Source of the DNA: Streptococcus sp. oral taxon 056 str. F0418
GTDB taxonomy: Bacteria > Bacillota > Bacilli > Lactobacillales > Streptococcaceae
NCBI RefSeq assembly: GCF_000220065.1
Contig: NZ_AFQU01000001.1
Span: 124,001-188,000 of the forward strand
Direction: 5' to 3'
Length of the DNA stretch: 64,000 bases
Positions 55,255 to 62,137 of the stretch are shown in pieces. The first letter of the stretch is position 1. The number at the start of each line of letters is the position of its first letter. The notes under the pieces were generated by a model. That model worked only from the letters and a program-made list of their open reading frames with translations. It was not told where the DNA came from and did not search any database. A program made the translations under genes and the position numbers.

Positions 55255-56706
55255 ATGAAAAACCAGACCTTAATGCAATATTTTGAATGGTATCTCCCAG
55301 ATGATGGTCAGCATTGGAATCGCCTGAGTGCAGATGCACCCAATTTGGCCTCTAAAGGAATTACTCAAGTATGGATGCCACCTGCTTTTAAAGCAACCAA
55401 TACAAATGATGTTGGTTATGGTGTTTATGATTTATTTGATTTAGGAGAGTTTGATCAAAAAGGATCCATACGAACAAAGTATGGATTGAAAGAAGAATAT
55501 TTAAATGCGATTCGCGTATTAAAAAATTATGGAATTACTCCAATAGCGGACGTTGTATTAAATCATAAAGCAGCTGCCGATCAGACGGAGACTTTTTCTG
55601 TTATCGAAGTCGATCCAAATGATCGTACTACTGCTATTTCAGAACCATTTACAATCAAAGGATGGACGCATTTTACTTTCCCAGGGCGTCAGAAACAGTA
55701 TAATGATTTTGAATGGCATTGGTATCACTTTACAGGTACAGACTACGATGCCAAACGCCGTAAATCTGGTATCTATCTTATCCAAGGAGATAACAAAGGT
55801 TGGGCGAATGATGAACTGGTCGATAATGAAAACGGCAACTATGACTACCTCATGTATGCTGATCTAGACTTTAAGCATCCTGATGTCATCAAAAATCTTT
55901 ACGACTGGAGTTGCTGGTTTATTGAAACAACAGGTGTCGCTGGTTTTCGTCTGGATGCGATTAAACATATCGATTCTTTTTTCATGAGGAACTTTATACG
56001 AGACATACTAGCGAAATATGGCGATAACTTTCACGTTTTTGGTGAATTTTGGAATGGCGATGAAGAGGCAAACAACGAATACTTAGAAAACATCAATTAT
56101 CGCTTCGATTTGGTAGATGTGCGCCTACATAACAATCTTTTTGATGCCAGTCGTTTAGATGAACTTTATGATTTGCGAACAATTTTTGACCAAACTTTAG
56201 TGAAAAATCATCCAGATTCTGCTGTAACCTTTGTAGATAATCACGATACCCAACGTGGACAAGCTCTAGAATCTACAATAGAAGAATGGTTCAAACCAGC
56301 AGCGTATGCCCTGATACTACTTAGAGAAAGCGGTCTTCCTTGTGTATTTTATGGCGATTACTATGGCATATCCGGTCAATTTGCTCAACAAGATTTCAAA
56401 GATACTATTGATAAATTATTGGATATTCGCTTGAATCTTGCATACGGTGAGCAAAAAGATTATTTTGACGATCCACACTGCATCGGATGGACCAGAGCAG
56501 GACAAAATGGGAGCCAACCAATCGCTATTGTATTAACAAATAGCTCTGAAAATTCCAAGCGTATGTATTTTGGTAAGAAATGGTCGGGGCAAGAATGCTC
56601 GGATTATCTAAATAATTGCCAAAAAACCGTCAAAATAGACCAAGATGGATGGGCAGTATTTCCAGTAAACAAAAAATCAGTGAGTGTCTGGTCTATAAAA
56701 CAATAA
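55255..56706 (+). CDS. amyA: Cytoplasmic alpha-amylase (GH13)
   Basis: Hydrolyses alpha-1,4 glucans inside the cell, probably maltodextrins or glycogen. It has 483 residues and no signal peptide. GH13 motifs: DVVLNHKA (region I), GFRLDAIKHI with the nucleophile Asp near residue 230 (region II), GEFWNGD with the acid Glu near 262 (region III), and FVDNHDTQ near 328 (region IV). The start has AAGGAG upstream. A cre-like site precedes the promoter. Monocistronic on +. Confidence 0.95.
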   Translation: MKNQTLMQYFEWYLPDDGQHWNRLSADAPNLASKGITQVWMPPAFKATNTNDVGYGVYDLFDLGEFDQKGSIRTKYGLKEEYLNAIRVLKNYGITPIADVVLNHKAAADQTETFSVIEVDPNDRTTAISEPFTIKGWTHFTFPGRQKQYNDFEWHWYHFTGTDYDAKRRKSGIYLIQGDNKGWANDELVDNENGNYDYLMYADLDFKHPDVIKNLYDWSCWFIETTGVAGFRLDAIKHIDSFFMRNFIRDILAKYGDNFHVFGEFWNGDEEANNEYLENINYRFDLVDVRLHNNLFDASRLDELYDLRTIFDQTLVKNHPDSAVTFVDNHDTQRGQALESTIEEWFKPAAYALILLRESGLPCVFYGDYYGISGQFAQQDFKDTIDKLLDIRLNLAYGEQKDYFDDPHCIGWTRAGQNGSQPIAIVLTNSSENSKRMYFGKKWSGQECSDYLNNCQKTVKIDQDGWAVFPVNKKSVSVWSIKQ

Positions 56707-56732
56707 AAAATCAGCTTTTCTGCTGATTTTTT
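56705..56732. terminator. Bidirectional terminator between amylase and the PanE-like gene
   Basis: AAAAATCAGC-ttttct-GCTGATTTTT with A and T flanks; serves both converging genes. Confidence 0.9.
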
Positions 56733-57655
56733 TGTTTATACTTCTCTATAAAAGGCTGGTATGATTGCCATGTAGGCATGGGAAAATCCCTCTTTTTTGC
56801 TGTTTCTAAAATTTCCTGATATTGATCTGTCCACTCTTGAAAGCCTGATGTCAGATGCCCTCTTATCATCTCTTGAGTGAGTGGCTGCTTTAAAAAACTT
56901 CTCAATACTGGAATTAATATGCAAAGTGGCAAAAACAAATATTTGGTCGGCTTATAAGCTTTTTTAGAAATACCTTCCTTTTCACATAGGAGAATTCCTT
57001 CGCGCCATGCAAGAATCAACTTTCGAATTGCTTGCGTATCTGTCAAAACAGCCTCAAAGCTTCCAGATTCTGCTATCGCACCTGCCATGACAGCTTCTTG
57101 AAGACAGTGAACTTTCATCCATTTCGCTAAATCTGGCACATTTTTACAGTTTAACTGACATGTTTCAAATATTCTACGAATTATATTGTGATGCCCGTCT
57201 TCATCAATTAGAGTGGGAGCTTGAAAAATAATGACTTTTACTTTTCCATGTTTTCTTCCGCCTCCAACTGACGACGGAAAAGCAAGTGAATAGCTTTCTC
57301 TATCAAGATAAGGCAGTGTTTTTTCAGTAATATCCCAATTATTTTGCATAATCAAGATACGAGTCTTTCCTGTTAAAGTCGAAAGTTCCTTCGCAGCTTG
57401 TTTAATTTGACTGCTGTTTACTGTCAACAAAATCAAATCATAATGATTAATCAAACTAGTAACCAATTTGGGAGCAAAATGGTGAATGCGATATGATTTC
57501 TCATGTTTCCGCAAATCTTTGACAAAAAGCGAAATACCGTCTTGATAACTAGATAGACTGCTCTCTTTTACAAAAACTTCCACATCATGCTCTTGGCTCA
57601 AGAGCCAGCCATAAGTCAGCCCAATAGTTCCAGCACCGTAAATCAATATTTTCAT
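56711..57655 (-). CDS. Ketopantoate reductase-family (ApbA/PanE-like) protein
   Basis: NADPH-dependent reductase family making pantoate, though many streptococcal members are of unknown substrate. It has 314 residues. Rossmann motif ILIYGAGTIGLTYG, LILLTVNSSQ, and the family's IMQNNWDITEK region. The C-terminal domain is divergent and includes a hydrophobic segment (LFLPLCILIPVL). A catalytic lysine is not obvious, so the substrate is uncertain. It starts one base after the ciaH stop region, so may be cotranscribed with ciaRH. Confidence 0.78.
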   Translation of the reverse strand: MKILIYGAGTIGLTYGWLLSQEHDVEVFVKESSLSSYQDGISLFVKDLRKHEKSYRIHHFAPKLVTSLINHYDLILLTVNSSQIKQAAKELSTLTGKTRILIMQNNWDITEKTLPYLDRESYSLAFPSSVGGGRKHGKVKVIIFQAPTLIDEDGHHNIIRRIFETCQLNCKNVPDLAKWMKVHCLQEAVMAGAIAESGSFEAVLTDTQAIRKLILAWREGILLCEKEGISKKAYKPTKYLFLPLCILIPVLRSFLKQPLTQEMIRGHLTSGFQEWTDQYQEILETAKKRDFPMPTWQSYQPFIEKYKQKNQQKS

Positions 57656-57656
57656 T

Positions 57657-59056
57657 TTAACTATTTTCTATTAATCTGTTTGCTTTTTTCTTGCTATCTA
57701 CTTTGACGGCAATTTTAACTTCAAAAATTGTACCTTTCGGTTTGTTATCTTTTACAGTGATAGTCCCTTTTAAAGCATCAGCAATCTGCTTAGCTAGTGA
57801 AAGTCCTAAGCCAAATCCGCCTTTTTGACGCGTTCTAGCTTTATCCACACGGTAAAAACGATCAAAGATTTTTTTCTTATCTTCCATACTGATTCCAGGG
57901 CCGTTGTCTAGCACACGAAGATAAAGGTAACGGTCCTTGATCCAAACAACAAATTGAATCTCTCCGTCTTCCTCTGTATACTTAACCGCATTATCAAATA
58001 GAATCGTCATCAGTTGTTTGAGTAAGGTTCGATCAGTCTTTATAACTTGTTGTATATGATTTTCATAGATAAAAATTTTCTCATTTTCATCTGCAATCAT
58101 TTCATAGTTTTCAAATGTTGTTGTAAAGAAGTCAGGCTCTATCTCTGCCATTTCAGCCTTGATTCCATCATCACGTCGAGCCAAATTTAATAAGTTAGTT
58201 GTTAACATCCGCATATTGCGCACTTCTTCTAAGCTAGAGGCGATGCTTTCACTAGATTCCATGATTGTTGCTTCTGGTTTTCTAAATAGTGTCTCTAAAC
58301 GATTCTGCAAAACTGCTAACGGTGTACGAAGCTCATGACTGGCATTTTCTACAAATGCCTTTTGTTTTTGCATACCAACAATTAAAGGCTTAACACTTAC
58401 ACGCGCTAGATAAATACTGGCAATGATCGAAATAGACCAAAAGCTAACCATAACAATCACAATAATTTGTTCATGATTTTGACTAGTTTGTTCTAATTGA
58501 TTGACATTAATCAAAACAGCAGCATACTTCACTTTTGTTAAAAGATTCGTCGATAAAAACTCACTTGGGTCAATTTCAAAAACTAGTGTACGATATACTT
58601 CTTCTTGACCATAGCTATTTGTAATGCTCAGCTGAGTAATTTTATTGATTTGCTTCTTTTCTATTGTCGTTTTTTTAAAACTTAAAAAGTGATCACCCGT
58701 AGTCAATGGTTTTAGATCTTCATCAAAAAGGATGGCCTCTGTATTTGAATTCACTTTGAGATTATCTAGAGAATCGGGGTCTTTTGGATGATCCGTCTCT
58801 TCTCCTGAAACTGAAGCACGGTCTTCGTCCACAGCAGTCTGCATATATGCAGCACGTGATAGAGCTAGGTGCAAGACAGACCTTGGATTTTGACGAAGGC
58901 TTTTTAAATTATCATCAACCGTTGTATACAGACCTGAGCGCATAATTTGAATAATCAAAAGCGTCATGGCAGAGAAAATAAGGGTAAACACACCAAAATA
59001 GCGAATGAAATATGAAAAATCATCCGCATAAACTGTTTTTTAAGTCTATTCAGCAT
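57657..59056 (-). pseudogene. ciaH: CiaH sensor histidine kinase, start region broken at an A6 tract
   Basis: Membrane sensor of the CiaRH system, which controls competence, wall stress and beta-lactam tolerance. The natural start is ATG 59056, overlapping the ciaR end by 11 bases, reading MLNRLKK. One more A in the A6 tract (reverse of 59036-59041) gives KTVYADDFSYFIRYFGV, which runs into the long frame at GTG 58991. The rest is intact: two membrane helices, an extracytoplasmic sensor of about 150 residues, H box FVENASHELRTPLAVL, N box FDNAVKYT and G boxes DNGPGIS and GFGLGLSLA. With the repair it has about 466 residues. Without it, translation would need GTG 58991. Confidence 0.9.
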
Positions 59057-59720
59057 TTTTTAAAATGTAACCGACGCTGCGAAGTGTCTGAAGATTGTTC
59101 GCAAATGTCGTTCCTTTCAGTTTTTTCCGAATTTTTGAGACGTAGACCTCTACAACTGAAATCGTTGTATCACTGTCAAATCCCCAAAGACGATCAAAAA
59201 TCTGCGTTTTAGGAAGAATAACATTTTGATTCTGCAAGAAATAAACTAACAAATCAAATTCTTTCCCTAACAGTTCTACTTCTTTTCCTTCTACTAAAGT
59301 TGCATTGGTAGAAAGATTCACTGTCACATCGCCATAAGACAAGGTATTTTCGTTAAATTTACCAGAACGTTTAAGTAAAGCCTGGATGCGCATTTTTAGC
59401 TCTTCCAAGTAAAATGGTTTTGTCAAATAATCATCTGCACCTAATTCAAAACCATGCCCTTTATCGTCTAAACTTTCTTTAGCAGTCATGATCAGCACAG
59501 GAGTTGTGACCCCTTTTTCACGCAAGTCTTTTAATACTTGAAAACCATCCTTTTCAGGTAGCATCAAGTCAAGTAAAATCAAGTCATATACTCCACTCTC
59601 TGCTTCGTAAAGGCCTTCTTCACCATCAAAAACTTGCATAACATCCGCAAAATCGTCTAGGAAATCAAATACGGAATTCGATAATCCAAGGTCATCTTCT
59701 ACTAATAAAATCTTAATCAT
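59046..59720 (-). CDS. ciaR: CiaR response regulator
   Basis: OmpR/PhoB-type regulator of the CiaRH system, binding TTTAAG-N5-TTTAAG sites and driving csRNAs. It has 224 residues from ATG 59720, preceded by AGGAGGAGAACCCG; 15 upstream codons are rejected. Receiver domain with phospho-acceptor Asp51 ([10 protein letters not shown]) and Lys in the TKPF motif; winged helix in the C-terminal half ([22 protein letters not shown]). It overlaps ciaH. The upstream gene is a secreted CiaX-position protein. Confidence 0.97.
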   Translation of the reverse strand: MIKILLVEDDLGLSNSVFDFLDDFADVMQVFDGEEGLYEAESGVYDLILLDLMLPEKDGFQVLKDLREKGVTTPVLIMTAKESLDDKGHGFELGADDYLTKPFYLEELKMRIQALLKRSGKFNENTLSYGDVTVNLSTNATLVEGKEVELLGKEFDLLVYFLQNQNVILPKTQIFDRLWGFDSDTTISVVEVYVSKIRKKLKGTTFANNLQTLRSVGYILKNAE

Positions 59721-59822
59721 CGGGTTCTCCTCCTGCTCTAAGAAAATAAACAACTTTTGATTCAACTATCAACTACAAATTAAAAAAATCAGTTTTATTC
59801 TTGAAGTATATTTTCTCTTACT

Positions 59823-59828
59823 ATTATA
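59823..59828 (-). promoter_or_regulatory. -10 box of ciaR
   Basis: Reverse-strand TATAAT preceded by TGA, just after the end of the upstream secreted-protein gene. The -35 is not clear. It suggests ciaRH can be transcribed separately. Confidence 0.45.
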
Positions 59829-59848
59829 TCATGACTTGTGCTAATGGC

Positions 59849-60292
59849 TTAAGAATTTGTGGAATTTCCAGCATTATTTTTGTTGGAATCTTTATTTTCG
59901 TTTTTTGTGCTTCCATCTGCATTTGATGGTTTTTTCTTAGAATTATGATTCTGTTGGCCATTTTCTCCTTGAGGAGGCTGCCCTCCAGAACCACTGTTTC
60001 CACCTGGTCCAGCTTGACCCTCTTGACCATTCATTTGTGGAGGCATGCCATTCTCATTTCCTTGCCCTTGAGGAGGCTGTCCACCAGGACCTTGCATTTG
60101 ATGGCCTTGCTGGTTATTTTGCTGAGGCATATTTGTTTGAACAGTGGAGCGTTGATTCGCTGTACTAGCACTATTTGTCAATGAGTGAATGGTATATCCA
60201 CCGAGCACACCTACAGCAAGCGATGCACTAGCTACAACAGACATCCACCACTTGGCGCTTTTTTCAACAACAATCATTTTTTCATTCTTCAT
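59849..60292 (-). CDS. Exported Gly/Pro/Gln/Asn-rich protein at the CiaX position
   Basis: Family not recognised. It has 147 residues. An N-terminal basic stretch and one helix (WWMSVVASASLAVGVLGGYTI, about residues 15-35) would export or anchor it. The outside part is low complexity: GGQPPQG occurs twice, with many Q, N, G, P, then a KKKPSNAD and NKNNAGNSTNS tail. It precedes ciaR on the same strand. In S. mutans the gene before ciaRH is ciaX, encoding a secreted calcium-linked peptide. This protein has no sequence likeness I can see, so it is an analogue by position only. It has a good ribosome site (AAGAAGGAAACG). Confidence 0.7.
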   Translation of the reverse strand: MKNEKMIVVEKSAKWWMSVVASASLAVGVLGGYTIHSLTNSASTANQRSTVQTNMPQQNNQQGHQMQGPGGQPPQGQGNENGMPPQMNGQEGQAGPGGNSGSGGQPPQGENGQQNHNSKKKPSNADGSTKNENKDSNKNNAGNSTNS

Positions 60293-60373
60293 TCGATACG
60301 TTTCCTTCTTTCTTTAAGTAATAAGTGTGATAAAGTTGTGAAGATTATAGCTTCAAGTTCATCACATCCTTTC

Positions 60374-60431
60374 TTTAAGATATGTTTATCATAAGTCCTT
60401 ATTCTTAAAAGGAGCTAAATTTTTTCTTAAA
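60374..60431. promoter_or_regulatory. Cluster of CiaR-like half sites before the CiaX-position gene
   Basis: TTTAAG or its complement lies at 60313-60318, 60374-60379 and 60426-60431, and CTTAAA at 60404-60409. On the reverse strand TTTAAG-AAAAA-TTTAGC resembles a CiaR site with two mismatches in the second half. No pair is perfect. Confidence 0.35.
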
Positions 60432-60475
60432 GAATACTAAAAGATGAGGAAATTCTTAGAATAAGGATAGAAAAT

Positions 60476-61279
60476 TCATCCAAAATATTTTTTTAATATA
60501 CGACCGTATCGTTTCAGCAAAAGATGATCCGCAATTGATGGGGATAGTAGGTTTAATGCCGCAAAAATCTTTGTAGCTTGTCCCATCAAAATTACCCTTT
60601 TATGAGATTTTATACCTTTAAGTAAAGCTTGACTGACTTGATCTGTACTTGAAATAGCGATCCCCATCTCTCTCCAGACAGGATGATAAGGCTTTTCTGA
60701 TGGTGTATCTGCTGCATTAGGGCAAAAATACGTTAGATACATCTTTTTCTGCTCCTGCTTTAATTCACGATTCATTGACTCGATAAAAGAAAAAAGTCCG
60801 GCTCGACTCGCGACATCTACACTATAATAGGGAAAGGCCAGTCTACCATCTGCAAAACCTCCCGAATGCACGATGGTTGCTCCTTTTTGATTTTTCAGCA
60901 AAGGTAAAAAATGTTTGCTGACAAGAATAGCTCCTATTAGGTTAATCGCCATAGTCTGATTGATCTCCTCTACAGAGTGAGATGTTAAGGATTTTCGTAC
61001 GTCAAATCCTGTTGCATTAATAACAATATCAAGACTATCGGACCACTTTTGAACTTCAGACACAGCTGCCTTAATAGAAGCTTCATTTGTTATATCTACC
61101 GAGCAAATCGGAATGTTGGAAGCAATATCCTCGGAAAAAGAAGCTAATTTATCCATATTGCGACCTAAAAGAAATAAATGAGCACCCGCTTGAAAAAAAG
61201 CTTGTGTATAGGCTTGTCCCAAATTTCCACTGGCACCAATAATAACGACCTTTTTATTTTTAAAATAATTGTCACCCAT
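60476..61279 (-). CDS. Short-chain dehydrogenase/reductase
   Basis: NAD(P)H-dependent oxidoreductase of unknown substrate. It has 267 residues. Cofactor motif IIGASGNLGQAY near residue 12, NATGFDV in place of NNAG, catalytic Ser in the VHSGG region and YSVDVASRAG carrying the Tyr-x3-x-Lys-like site in altered form (Tyr present, lysine replaced by Ser/Arg), so activity is uncertain. The C-terminal part has LLKRYGRILKKYF. It is preceded by GAGGGGG and lies 14 bases after the SMR gene. Confidence 0.83.
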   Translation of the reverse strand: MGDNYFKNKKVVIIGASGNLGQAYTQAFFQAGAHLFLLGRNMDKLASFSEDIASNIPICSVDITNEASIKAAVSEVQKWSDSLDIVINATGFDVRKSLTSHSVEEINQTMAINLIGAILVSKHFLPLLKNQKGATIVHSGGFADGRLAFPYYSVDVASRAGLFSFIESMNRELKQEQKKMYLTYFCPNAADTPSEKPYHPVWREMGIAISSTDQVSQALLKGIKSHKRVILMGQATKIFAALNLLSPSIADHLLLKRYGRILKKYFG

Positions 61280-61293
61280 AACATACCCCCTCG

Positions 61294-61620
61294 TTAGTGA
61301 ATCTTTTGTGATAGGTTTAATATAACAAGCCCCACAATGACCAAAGTAATTCCCAAGAGGCTTGTGAGCGTTACTTTTTCATGAAAAAATAAAATAGATA
61401 GCACAGTTGTTCCAACTAATCCGATACCCGACCAAATAGCATAGGCTAGATTTAGTTGAATGCCTTTCAAAGATAAGGATAAACAGAAAAAACACAAGCC
61501 GTATAAGACTAAAGCAAGAATCCCAAAAAACATTTTCGAAAAACCTTGCGACAGTTTTAACAGACTTGTGGCAGCTATTTCAGATACAATAGCAAGAGTT
61601 AAATAAACGTAAGACATCAT
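61294..61620 (-). CDS. Small multidrug resistance (SMR/EmrE-like) efflux protein
   Basis: Four-helix proton-coupled exporter of cationic drugs or guanidinium-like compounds. It has 108 residues. The essential glutamate lies in the first helix (IVSEIAATSLLKLS, near residue 14), and AYAIWSGIGLVG in helix 3 is typical. Ribosome site AGGAGG. It lies between an XRE regulator and the SDR gene, forming a probable three-gene unit. Confidence 0.9.
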   Translation of the reverse strand: MMSYVYLTLAIVSEIAATSLLKLSQGFSKMFFGILALVLYGLCFFCLSLSLKGIQLNLAYAIWSGIGLVGTTVLSILFFHEKVTLTSLLGITLVIVGLVILNLSQKIH

Positions 61621-61670
61621 TGTCCTCCTAGAATCAATAGAATTGAAAAGCTAGTCGGAAAACAATTGAT

Positions 61671-61955
61671 TTAGCGATGAGCAGAAGTGAAGCAGGTCCA
61701 AAGTGTGCAAGCGTTGGCTAAAATCATAGACTTGATATTTGAATTCTTGTAAACAGAAATCATTTTTCGCCCACATAACTCATCTAAAGAGATCTGGTAA
61801 AAATCAGCTAAGTGAATCAAACTCTGGCTATCTATAATTGTTTTATCATTTTCCCAATTCGAGATAGTTTGACGCGTCGTGCCCAGATATTCTGCAATTT
61901 GATTCTGACTATAGCCCTTTTGTTCTCTATGTAATTTTAATTGTTTTCCTAACAT
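61671..61955 (-). CDS. XRE-family transcriptional regulator
   Basis: Small DNA-binding protein. It has 94 residues. A Cro/C1 helix-turn-helix spans about residues 5-60 (YSQNQIAEYLGTTRQTISNWEND), followed by ISLDELCGRK. The short C-terminal tail has no membrane or effector domain. It lies 50 bases before the SMR exporter gene, which it may control. Confidence 0.88.
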   Translation of the reverse strand: MLGKQLKLHREQKGYSQNQIAEYLGTTRQTISNWENDKTIIDSQSLIHLADFYQISLDELCGRKMISVYKNSNIKSMILANACTLWTCFTSAHR

Positions 61956-62097
61956 CTGTTTTTCCTCTCTATCTTATTCTTTTCTTCGCAAATTGACTAG
62001 ACGAAATTCTTTAACATTCTATACAATTCTAAGTAAAAATTATTTGACACTGCTATTATAACATGATTTTTAGGATACCCACCTTATACTGACTTCT

Positions 62098-62133
62098 AAA
62101 AAAACAGCAGACTGCGATATCCACTGTTTTTTA
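62098..62133 (-). terminator. Terminator after pepN
   Basis: AAAAAACAG and CTGTTTTTT arms around an 18-base loop, with a reverse-strand T run. Confidence 0.7.
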
Positions 62134-62137
62134 TCTA

